A DNA stretch of 64,000 nucleotides from Thiocystis violascens DSM 198 (GTDB lineage Bacteria > Pseudomonadota > Gammaproteobacteria > Chromatiales > Chromatiaceae): NCBI RefSeq assembly GCF_000227745.2, contig NC_018012.1, positions 3,717,412-3,781,411 of the forward strand, written 5' to 3'. The stretch's first letter is position 1; each line of letters begins with the position of its first letter. The position numbers and the translations under genes are program-made. Of this stretch, positions 25,867 to 32,940 are shown in pieces. The notes below the pieces were generated by a model that was not told the origin of the DNA, did not search any database, and worked only from the letters and a program-made list of their open reading frames with translations.

Positions 25867-27084
25867 ATGCACGCCACCCGTGAGATCCTGCGGCTCGCCT
25901 ATCGGGATTTCGCCCACGAACGGCGCATCTCGCTGTGTTACGTGCTGGCGCTGACGGCGGTGCTCGCCCCGCTCCTGATCCTCTTCGGTCTCAAATTTGG
26001 GCTGGTGGACACCCTGGCCCAACGTCTGGTGCAGTCGCCCGCCAATCGGGAGATCGGCGCGGTGGGAAGTGACCGGTTCGACTCTGCCTGGTTCGAGCGC
26101 ATGACCGCCCGGACGGATGTGGCCTTCGTGATTCCCAACACCCGGCGTATCGCCGCAAGCCTGAGCCGGCTCCAGAATCTGAAGACCGGGAGCGAACTGC
26201 GCGCGCTCCAGATGATCCCCAGCGGTCCCCGCGATCCATTGCTCGGGCCGCATTTCAAGCCCCCCGATGGACTCGCGGAACTGGTTCTCTCGGTCAGCGC
26301 GGCGGGCAAGCTCGGGGTCGCCGCCGGGGAACGGCTTCTGGCCCGGATCGACCGCAGCCATGGCGGTCGTGACGAGGGCGTGGTCTGGGAGGTCATGGTC
26401 ACTGGCGTCTTGTCCCCGGACATCATGAGCGAGGAAGCCGCGCTGGTCTCGCTGCCACTTCTCGTCGCCACCGAGGATTATCGGGACGGGGTCGCGGTAC
26501 CCGCGCTCGGTTGGGCGGGTACCGCGCCGCCGCAGGTCGCGCGGAGTTTCGCGCGGTTTCGACTCTATGCGGCGAGCATCGATGACGTGGCGCGTCTGGA
26601 GTCGGACCTGAGCGCCGAGGGGATCGCGGTACGCAGCCAGTTGGCGGAGATCGCGAGCATGCAGACTCTGGACCGGAATCTGAGCCGGGTCTTCTGGCTG
26701 ATCGCGTTCATCGGCACCCTGGGTTTCCTCGCCTCGCTGGCCGCCAACCTGCTTGCCAATGTCGAGCGCAAGTGGCGGGAACTCAGCATTCTGCGACTTA
26801 TCGGCTTCCCCACGGCGAGCCTCATCCTGTTCCCGGTCGCGCAGGCCGCCCTGGTTGCTGCGCTGGGAGCGATCGCCGCGGTGCTGGTCTATCTGCCGGT
26901 ATCATCGATCCTGAATGGCTGGTTCGTTTTGAGTCTGCAACCGGGCGAGTCGATCTGCCGGCTCCTGCCCATCCATGTCGCGCTCGCGCTCGTCACCACC
27001 CTGTTTGGCGCCGCCGCGGCCGCCGCCTGGGCCGGTTGGCGGGCCGCGCGCATCGAACCCGCCGAGGGGATTCGCGATGTCTGA
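25867..27084 (+). CDS. tagS: TagS-like FtsX-type permease
   Basis: A 405-residue inner-membrane permease of the FtsX/MacB fold. One N-terminal membrane helix (CYVLALTAVLAPLLILFGL, about 24-44) is followed by a large periplasmic domain (about 45-270). Three C-terminal helices include FWLIAFIGTLGFLASLAANL and LVAALGAIAAVLVYLPV. The segment VERKWRELSILRLIGFP between helices 2 and 3 is the typical coupling region. It partners the ATPase encoded just upstream. MacB/LolCDE-type complexes use ATP to move or signal through the periplasm rather than to import. It overlaps the next gene by eight bases. Confidence 0.82.
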   Translation: MHATREILRLAYRDFAHERRISLCYVLALTAVLAPLLILFGLKFGLVDTLAQRLVQSPANREIGAVGSDRFDSAWFERMTARTDVAFVIPNTRRIAASLSRLQNLKTGSELRALQMIPSGPRDPLLGPHFKPPDGLAELVLSVSAAGKLGVAAGERLLARIDRSHGGRDEGVVWEVMVTGVLSPDIMSEEAALVSLPLLVATEDYRDGVAVPALGWAGTAPPQVARSFARFRLYAASIDDVARLESDLSAEGIAVRSQLAEIASMQTLDRNLSRVFWLIAFIGTLGFLASLAANLLANVERKWRELSILRLIGFPTASLILFPVAQAALVAALGAIAAVLVYLPVSSILNGWFVLSLQPGESICRLLPIHVALALVTTLFGAAAAAAWAGWRAARIEPAEGIRDV

Positions 27085-28825
27085 AGGATTGAGAGGCAAG
27101 GGGCAAGGGGCAAGGGGCAAGCAAGAAAGCGCAAGGAGTCGGCGGCGGGTGAGCGCGAGCAAGGGGCAGGCAGGGAGTCTTTCCTTGCGCCTTGCTCCTT
27201 GCATCTTACCCCTTGCACTCTTACTGGCGACGCTGTCGGTCTTGGGCGCCGAGATCGCCTGGCCCGACAAGTTCTACAATCCGGCCCCGACTCCGCCGGA
27301 TCAGCCGTCCGACCTGATCCTGCCTCTGCCCTGCGGTGGTGCCATGGCCTTTCGGCCGGTCGAGATTCCCGGTGGTGGCTGGCTGGACGACCGACCGGTG
27401 GAACTTGGGCACAGCGACGCGGAGCGTGGCTATAAGGAGGGTCGGCGCCTGAGCCATCTGGCTGGAGCCTTCACGACCAAGGGGGGCGCGACGCGGCGGT
27501 ATTATCTCGGCAAGTACGAGGTGACTCGCGATCAGTATGCCGCGCTGATGGAGCCGGACTGCCCCAAACCCAACATGCGCGGACGCCTACCCATGACCGG
27601 GGCGAGCTGGTTCGAGGCGGTGGACCTCACCCGCCGCTATACGGAGTGGCTGCTGGGCGAGGCGCCGGATGCGCTGCCCAAGGAGGACCGGGCGTCCGGA
27701 TTTCTGCGCCTACCCACCGAAGAGGAGTGGGAGTTTGCCGCACGCGGTGGGCTGGCCGTGGACGCCGCCGATTTTCTCGCCCCCCGTTTTCCCATGCCGG
27801 AGGGCGACCTGGCCCGCTATGCCTGGTACGAAAGCTCCGGCTCTGCCGAGGGCGTACTGCACCCGGTGGGGCTTTTGAAACCCAATCCGCTCGGTCTCCA
27901 CGACATCCTCGGGAATGCCTCGGAGCTGACCCTCACTCCCTTCCATCTTGATCGGCGCGGTCGCGACCACGGTCAGGCCGGTGGCTTCGTCAGTCGCGGC
28001 GGCGATCTCCTGACTCCGGACAGCCAACTCGGTAGCGCGGTCCGTCAGGAACACAATTATTTCGATCCGGGCACTGGCCGGGCCAAGACCATGGACAGCC
28101 TGGGCTTCCGGCTGGTGGTGACCGCCCCAGTCATCGTCTCTCCGGAGCGCCTGGATGCCATCAAGCAATCCTGGACCGGTCTTCCGCAACTCGGCGGGGA
28201 GGTCGGCACGGATGCGACACTGGCGTTGCAGCAACTCCAGGAACTGTCGATTCAGACTCAGGACGACGCGGTACGCGCCCGCCTCGAAATCATCCAGCGC
28301 AACATGGAGCAGTCTCAGTCCGCAATTAACGAGGCGCGGGCGCGGACCCTGCGTGCCCTGCTGCGCACTGGCGCCTTCATGGGCAAGCGCGTGGTCACCG
28401 ACGCCCAGCGCGCCGAGGTGATCCGCAGCCTCCAGAAGCTCGCCAAAAGCCGCTTCGAGGAGCTGAGCGAGGGTGCCAAAGGCGTTGCCGGAGGAGATGC
28501 CCTGGTTGATGAGGCGCGCTCGTCGCTCGCGACCAAGCAGGTCAAGTGGGACGAGGCACTTCGCGAGATCGAGACCAGTCTAGCCAACAGCCTGTCTTAT
28601 TATGGAGACATGACGGTTGGGGTTGGCGTCGATTACACGGAGAGCGAGGCGGAGGCGCAATTGCCTGTCGTCGAGGCTGAGCTTCAGGCGAAGAACAATA
28701 TCTACCTCATCCCCTATGCGCGCCTCTTCGTCGCTCATCTCCGGGCTTATCGCGGCGATCAGGCGGTAGACAAGGCGCGTTGGCGGGAGGATCTGATGCG
28801 AATTGACCCGGCGAATCAACCATGA
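27077..28825 (+). CDS. tagR: TagR-like FGE-sulfatase (SUMF1) domain protein
   Basis: A 582-residue exported protein. The N-terminus is unusual: residues 4-40 (GLRGKGQGARGK, then basic sequence) are encoded by a heptanucleotide repeat and precede the signal segment CILPLALLLATLSVLGA. The formylglycine-generating-enzyme fold spans about 75-345: YYLGKYEVTRDQYAALM, PMTGASWFEAVDLTRRY, LRLPTEEEWEFAARGG, then GLHDILGNASELTLTP and DSLGFRLVV. As in TagR, the domain is probably a binding rather than a catalytic module; I do not see the active-site cysteine pair of true FGE. The C-terminal 240 residues are helical. TagR activates PpkA in the periplasm of Pseudomonas. The stop overlaps the next ATG (ATGA). 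Confidence 0.83.
   Translation: MSEGLRGKGQGARGKQESARSRRRVSASKGQAGSLSLRLAPCILPLALLLATLSVLGAEIAWPDKFYNPAPTPPDQPSDLILPLPCGGAMAFRPVEIPGGGWLDDRPVELGHSDAERGYKEGRRLSHLAGAFTTKGGATRRYYLGKYEVTRDQYAALMEPDCPKPNMRGRLPMTGASWFEAVDLTRRYTEWLLGEAPDALPKEDRASGFLRLPTEEEWEFAARGGLAVDAADFLAPRFPMPEGDLARYAWYESSGSAEGVLHPVGLLKPNPLGLHDILGNASELTLTPFHLDRRGRDHGQAGGFVSRGGDLLTPDSQLGSAVRQEHNYFDPGTGRAKTMDSLGFRLVVTAPVIVSPERLDAIKQSWTGLPQLGGEVGTDATLALQQLQELSIQTQDDAVRARLEIIQRNMEQSQSAINEARARTLRALLRTGAFMGKRVVTDAQRAEVIRSLQKLAKSRFEELSEGAKGVAGGDALVDEARSSLATKQVKWDEALREIETSLANSLSYYGDMTVGVGVDYTESEAEAQLPVVEAELQAKNNIYLIPYARLFVAHLRAYRGDQAVDKARWREDLMRIDPANQP
27094..27205 (+). repeat. heptanucleotide repeat and complementary repeat at the tagR start
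   Basis: Three perfect gggcaag units (27101-27121) follow an imperfect one. About 60 bases later comes a series of ccttg-containing heptamers (27183-27205). The two tracts are largely complementary and could form a long hairpin in the first codons of tagR. Changes in unit number would shift the frame upstream of the signal sequence. Confidence 0.75.
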
Positions 28826-29248
28826 CGATTGCATTTAGACGATTGGCCGTGGCGGCCATGCTGCCCTTCGCGACCTTGGGGGGATGAGTCACCGAGCCGG
28901 TCTTGGGTTCTGGTCGACCTCCGGCGGAGGTCGGCGGGCGATTTTCGATCGGCGGTCTCGAACTGCTCGAGCCTACGGATAATTACGGCTATACGGGCGA
29001 ACTCAGTCCCGCCGAGCAAGCGCTCCGCGAGCAGGGCCGAAAGTTTGACCGGACCGTGTGGCAGGCGGTCTTGATCGGTTCGGTCGCGGGGACCACTATC
29101 GGCGCGGTGGCGGGAGGAGATGCCGAAGACGCGGTCGGCGGCGCTATCGTCGGAGCCAGTATCCCAGGCCATGAAACGTGAACTTGACGCTTACAATCAG
29201 GCGATCAAGACCTTGGACGGCGTTGTTTCCAGCATGGTCAGGGCTTGA
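28822..29248 (+). pseudogene. broken TagQ-position glycine-zipper lipoprotein gene
   Basis: A lipoprotein signal (MTIAFRRLAVAAMLPFATLGG) is followed directly by TGA at 28885-28887, exactly where the lipobox cysteine belongs; the paralog at 31986 reads LGGC at this place. After the TGA the same frame continues with GELSPAEQALREQGRKFDR, TVWQAVLIGSVAGT and a glycine zipper, clearly homologous to the gene at 31184. It then stops at 29179-29181. In the +1 frame, sequence from 29171 (ELDAYNQAIKTLDGVVSSM) matches the C-terminus of the paralog (EIQTFNRQIETLDGLASSI). The middle, about 100 residues, has been deleted with a frameshift. ATG 28822 overlaps the tagR stop, the position expected for the lipoprotein TagQ. 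Confidence 0.8.
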
Positions 29249-29278
29249 GTCTGGGCGTTTGACCAAGTCGGCCATTGG

Positions 29279-30073
29279 TCACGATTGGTGCTCGATGACT
29301 CGAACCAAGAGCCGGACATTACCGAGTTCGATCAGATCGCCCACGGCGAGACAGCGGCTTGCCCTCAAGCGCTCCTGATTGACGTAAGTCCCGTTTGCGC
29401 TGTCGAGGTCGTCTAGTGTCAAGACTGGTCCAGAACTTGACCGACTCACGCTCAATTTGGCATGCCGGCGAGAGATGCATCCGTCGGGCAGGCGTAAATC
29501 GACACCCTCCATCCTGCCGATCATCGCCGAGGACTGGATCCGCAGTCGCTGTTCGTATCCCGGCTGCGAGTCGGGTTCGACGAAGAGCAGCACCTCGGCC
29601 GCCAGCCGTTCGCGAATGACGGTGGCATCGCAAGCGTCATGCATCGGGATGGGAGCGGTCATCCTGGTGATTGCGTTGGATGCGGGTTCGCCGATCAGCG
29701 CCCGTAGCCGCGCGGCGGCTTCCGCCGGATCATGGCGATAATCGATATATTGCAGCTTGCCGAGCTTTAGGTGAATTTCTTCGGGAGTGCAACTGCGGAC
29801 CATCAAGGGGATGACCCGACCGCGCTTATGTTCCAGCGCCCAGTGGGTCTCTGCCTGGACCCAGTCGGAGGTCTGCGCATCGGGCGACATGACGACCACG
29901 AACCAGTCCGCCTGAGCCAGGGCGACACGGATCTGGCGCTCCCAATCCGCGGCGATTCGCATGTCCGTCGCGGAGCACCAGGCGACCATGCCGAGTTCGT
30001 CGAGGATGGGTTGCAGTTGCGTCCGGATGAAATCCAGATCCTTGCTTGAGTAACTGATGAAAACACGCGGCAT
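29279..30073 (-). CDS. TIR-FHA fusion protein
   Basis: A 264-residue cytoplasmic protein. Residues 1-125 are a TIR domain (MPRVFISYSSKDLDFIRTQL; SDWVQAETHWALEHKRGRVI with the conserved Glu75 that is catalytic in NAD+-cleaving TIRs). Residues 165-262 are a forkhead-associated domain with the phosphothreonine pocket intact: GR at 186-187, SRRHA at 201-205 and SANGTY at 225-230. FHA domains bind phosphothreonine, so this protein is fitted to respond to the kinase of the facing operon; in type VI secretion the FHA protein Fha1 is the target of PpkA. The gene is convergent with that operon, ending 31 bases past the broken lipoprotein gene. Whether the TIR domain is an NADase or only a scaffold is not decided by sequence. 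Confidence 0.9.
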   Translation of the reverse strand: MPRVFISYSSKDLDFIRTQLQPILDELGMVAWCSATDMRIAADWERQIRVALAQADWFVVVMSPDAQTSDWVQAETHWALEHKRGRVIPLMVRSCTPEEIHLKLGKLQYIDYRHDPAEAAARLRALIGEPASNAITRMTAPIPMHDACDATVIRERLAAEVLLFVEPDSQPGYEQRLRIQSSAMIGRMEGVDLRLPDGCISRRHAKLSVSRSSSGPVLTLDDLDSANGTYVNQERLRASRCLAVGDLIELGNVRLLVRVIEHQS

Positions 30074-30181
30074 GGCGATGGTTCTCTATGCGAGTGTCAC
30101 GCGCTTGACCGCCGGGTGTCCGACGGTCCGGGTAGACCTAAACCGCGCATCGGAAACAGCGCGCATCCCTCGGGACGCGGC

Positions 30182-30984
30182 TTAGGAGCGATAGCCGAAA
30201 CTCAGTTCAAAACCGTCGATTTCGCCGTCCCCTGTGAGATACTTGATCCCAACGCCCATGGGATGGCTGGCAAGGTTTGGAGTGAGCTTGTCACCGGAAC
30301 GCGACGGGCCGAAGCTGATGTCGAATTCCTGATAGTTATCGCTATAGAGATCGTCGCCGAAAAAGCGGGTGTCGGTCGCAAAAATGTCGATGCTGAATGC
30401 TCGGTTCCAGAGGCGTTTATGCAATCGAATCGAGAATAAAAGTCCGTTGCGAAGATCGTGTTTTCCAGGTCGTAGTCCACGCTGTAATCGCCAAAGCGTA
30501 TTGGCAAGGTTAGATAATAGCCAATCATGTTGCCCATGCTTGCCTGAAACTTGCTGTTATCGTAGAACATCAGATCGCTCGTGAGCGATCCGGAAAAAAT
30601 ATGGCCTAGAGACCCCAGATCCGTGGATAGTGATCGGCGCCCGCACGATCAGCCGATCATAATTCGCGAAGGCGTAGCTGTAGGAGATCGGCAGGGTGAA
30701 GACGTTTTGAGTGAAGTCTCCGAGGCTGTAACTGCCGAAGCGGGCGCCGAGGCTGAAGGAGCCGCCCGGAGGTAGGGTGTCGTAGGCCGGACGATAATGT
30801 CGCTGATCGAATTAGCCCCTACGCTGGCGACATCTCCCTCAACGCAAAGCGAAAGGTTGAAGAGATTGCCGCTGGATGGCGCGGGGCAATTTTGTGCTAG
30901 GGCCTGTGTTGAAGCGAGGGTGAGTCCCAAACAAAGGGGTGCCAGGAGTTTTACGGGAGCGGCTTTGTACGCCGTCATTTTTTT
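30182..30984 (-). pseudogene. frameshifted outer-membrane beta-barrel-like gene
   Basis: The fossil begins with a good signal peptide (MKKMTAYKAAPVKLLAPLCL, then TQALAQ) and NCPAPSSGNLFNLSLCVEGD. Near 30785 the frame shifts to GGSFSLGARFGSYSLGDFTQ and VFTLPISYSYAFANYDRL. Near 30600 it shifts again to LMFYDNSKFQASMGNMIGYY and ENTIFATDFYSRFD. Near 30430 it shifts to RLWNRAFSIDIFATDTRFFG, ending FELSFGYRS. Alternating polar and aromatic strands with a C-terminal aromatic-rich strand suggest an outer-membrane barrel. At least three frameshifts are needed, so it is not functional. It sits upstream of the TIR-FHA gene on the same strand. Confidence 0.7.
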
Positions 30985-31183
30985 CATGAATCTTTCCAAT
31001 ACGGTGATTTTTAAAATGTATGTTTGCTGGCTCTACTGACCAACAAAAACGTATAACGCCATGCTTTTATTAAATTAAAATACCAATTCGTAAAATTCGT
31101 AGCGTGTGTCAGTATCGCCTTATTAACATTTTTTTTCAAAGATTTAGTTGTGCCCGTCCTCATTGGCGGGCAGGGAGTTCATG

Positions 31184-31972
31184 ATGTGCCGCCAATCCGA
31201 CGAAACGAGAACCGTGCTAAAGATCGCTCCTGGCGCCGTGTTGGGTGCCCTGGTGTTGGGGGCGTTGGCCGGCGGCTGCGTCACTCCCGGAGACCAGCTC
31301 GGCAATTCGGTGGCCGGCGCCACGTCCTGGATACAGGGAGTGGGCGGCGGAGCGGTGCCCGCGGCGGCGGCGGAGGCGGATCTGACCCCAGCCGAGCGGC
31401 GCTTGCGCGAGCAAAGTCGCGCCTTCCAGAAAACGGTCTGGGAAGGGGTGCTGATCGGGGCCGGCGCCGGAACCCTGTGGGGCGTCATCCAGGGCGACAA
31501 AGGCTCCGATCTCCTGAAAAAGGCGCTGGTCGGGGGGGCTGTCGGCGGGCTCGCCGGGGCCTATATCGGACACAAACAGAATCAGTATTCGGACAAGGAG
31601 GACCAGCTCGACTCCATGATCGCTGACGTGCGTCAGTCCAATACCGAGACAAAGGAGTTGATCGCGAGCGTGCGCACGGTCATCGCCGAGGACAAGCGTC
31701 GCCTCGCCGATGTTCAAAAGCGTTACAAGAAAGGCCAGGCCACGGATGCCGAGGTTGCCGGTGTCCGTCAACGAATTGCCGCTAACGGGTCGGTGGTTGC
31801 CCAGGCGAGCAAGGGCGCGAGGGAGAAACAAGGCATGTTCCAGGGTGCGGAGAAGACCTACCGGCAGCAGAATCCCGCCACCGATACCGCCCGGCTTCAA
31901 GGAGAGATCCAGACCTTCAATCGACAGATCGAAACCCTTGACGGGCTGGCCAGCAGCATCTCGGTCGCATAG
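31184..31972 (+). CDS. glycine-zipper lipoprotein, TagQ-like candidate
   Basis: A 262-residue lipoprotein. The signal segment GAVLGALVLGALAGGCVTPG places the acylated Cys near residue 32, with a slightly atypical lipobox (AGGC). Then come LTPAERRLREQSRAFQKTVW, a glycine-zipper membrane hairpin (GVLIGAGAGTLWGVI and ALVGGAVGGLAGAYIGH) and a long coiled-coil tail (about 125-262). ATG 31184 has a cagggag site six bases upstream; ATG 31181 is the alternative. It is a paralog of the broken gene behind tagR and may supply the outer-membrane lipoprotein function that TagQ has in Pseudomonas. The next paralog starts 13 bases after its stop. Confidence 0.75.
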   Translation: MCRQSDETRTVLKIAPGAVLGALVLGALAGGCVTPGDQLGNSVAGATSWIQGVGGGAVPAAAAEADLTPAERRLREQSRAFQKTVWEGVLIGAGAGTLWGVIQGDKGSDLLKKALVGGAVGGLAGAYIGHKQNQYSDKEDQLDSMIADVRQSNTETKELIASVRTVIAEDKRRLADVQKRYKKGQATDAEVAGVRQRIAANGSVVAQASKGAREKQGMFQGAEKTYRQQNPATDTARLQGEIQTFNRQIETLDGLASSISVA

Positions 31973-31985
31973 CGAGGAGACGATG

Positions 31986-32594
31986 ATGGACCACGCGGAG
32001 ATGGCGGTGACCGAACTGGCTTCGAGCGCGGCCATGGGATGGGCTCTCAGGCACCGGCGTTTTCCTCGCTGGCGGCAGTGGCTGGCGGGCCTGTGCCTGC
32101 CGTTCTGTCTCCCGATCTGGCTCGGCGGCTGCGCGATCGACGACGATCCGCATCAGGGCGGATTCGCGAGCGGAGTCGTCGGTCTCGCGGGCGGCGGCTA
32201 CCAGCGCCGGGTCGACGAGCGGGAGGGTGTCTATCGGGGCGAACTGAGCGCACAGGAGCAGCTCAAGGCACAGGCCCACGAACTGGAGCGCGCGCGCGCG
32301 GCGGTGCGCACGGATCTTGATCGGGCGCGCGCGCGACTGGCTGCACAGGAGAATCGCATTCGGCGCGAGCGCGCCTTGCTGGCCGCTCAGGGACAGCGGA
32401 CGCCCGCCGCCCGCACACGGGTAGAACGGCTGGATCAGGCCCAGTCGCGAATCGTCCGGACGCAAGGCCAACTAGGCTCGATCCGCCCGGAGGCGCAATC
32501 CCTGGAGGATCTCAAGCAACGCTCGCGGGGCTTGGAGAACGAACTCAACGAGATCGACGGTCTGGTGGGAACCGTTTCCGGTCAGGCCTTTTAG
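31986..32594 (+). CDS. coiled-coil lipoprotein, paralog of the preceding gene
   Basis: A 202-residue lipoprotein with an extended basic N-terminus (WALRHRRFPRWRQW), a hydrophobic segment LAGLCLPFCLPIW and a canonical lipobox LGGC followed by AIDDD; the Asp residues nearby could influence sorting. The mature part has a short Gly-rich stretch (GFASGVVGLAGGGYQRR), VYRGELSAQEQLKAQAHELE and long Glu/Arg/Ala coiled coils to the end (LNEIDGLVGTVSG, like the paralog). The gaggag at 31973-31978 supports ATG 31986; 31983 is possible. It is co-transcribed with the preceding lipoprotein gene. Confidence 0.72.
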   Translation: MDHAEMAVTELASSAAMGWALRHRRFPRWRQWLAGLCLPFCLPIWLGGCAIDDDPHQGGFASGVVGLAGGGYQRRVDEREGVYRGELSAQEQLKAQAHELERARAAVRTDLDRARARLAAQENRIRRERALLAAQGQRTPAARTRVERLDQAQSRIVRTQGQLGSIRPEAQSLEDLKQRSRGLENELNEIDGLVGTVSGQAF

Positions 32595-32641
32595 GCGGCT
32601 TCCGGAAAAGCGCATACCCATGTTCGAGACCATGTTCGAGA

Positions 32642-32698
32642 TTGACCTTGAATCCGTTCGTGGTGAGCTTGTCGAACCATGAACGGATTCAAGGTCAA
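32642..32698. repeat. REP-type palindrome
   Basis: Arms of 23 bases (32642-32664 and 32676-32698) pair with a single mismatch around an 11-base loop gagcttgtcga. The core ccgttcgtggt is shared with the elements at 14219 and 37626. It lies just behind the lipoprotein operon and could protect its 3' end. Confidence 0.88.
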
Positions 32699-32940
32699 CC
32701 TCGACGCGCGATTGTCCGTTCATCCCATTCGACAGGCATGTCCTTCCGACGCCCCGGATTTCCCGTCCTCATCGCACCGCTCGTCTCGGTTACAATGTCT
32801 GCAAATGTCTTATCGGGGCCAGTGAGCGAATTCGGTTTTGGCGCCGCCAGGATCTGTCCTAAATAAGGTTTGCTGTCGACCCTGATGCGTGGAGGCGGTC
32901 GCGTTTGCGGCAAAGCCTCGCTTGATCGGAGTAACCCGCC
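32699..32940. other. intergenic region without recognised gene
   Basis: This region lies between the REP palindrome and the SEC-C gene. Short frames are present on both strands but none has coding character or a family match. It should hold the promoter of the gene at 32941; no convincing -35/-10 pair was found. Confidence 0.5.

Noticed and set aside
27101..27205. CRISPR-like array from repeated gggcaag units
   Set aside because: Units are 7 bases long, contiguous and without spacers.
28885..28887. Selenocysteine at the lipobox position
   Set aside because: Attractive because TGA sits exactly at the Cys codon, but the gene also has an internal deletion and frameshift and no clear SECIS-like stem was seen, so decay is the simpler reading.
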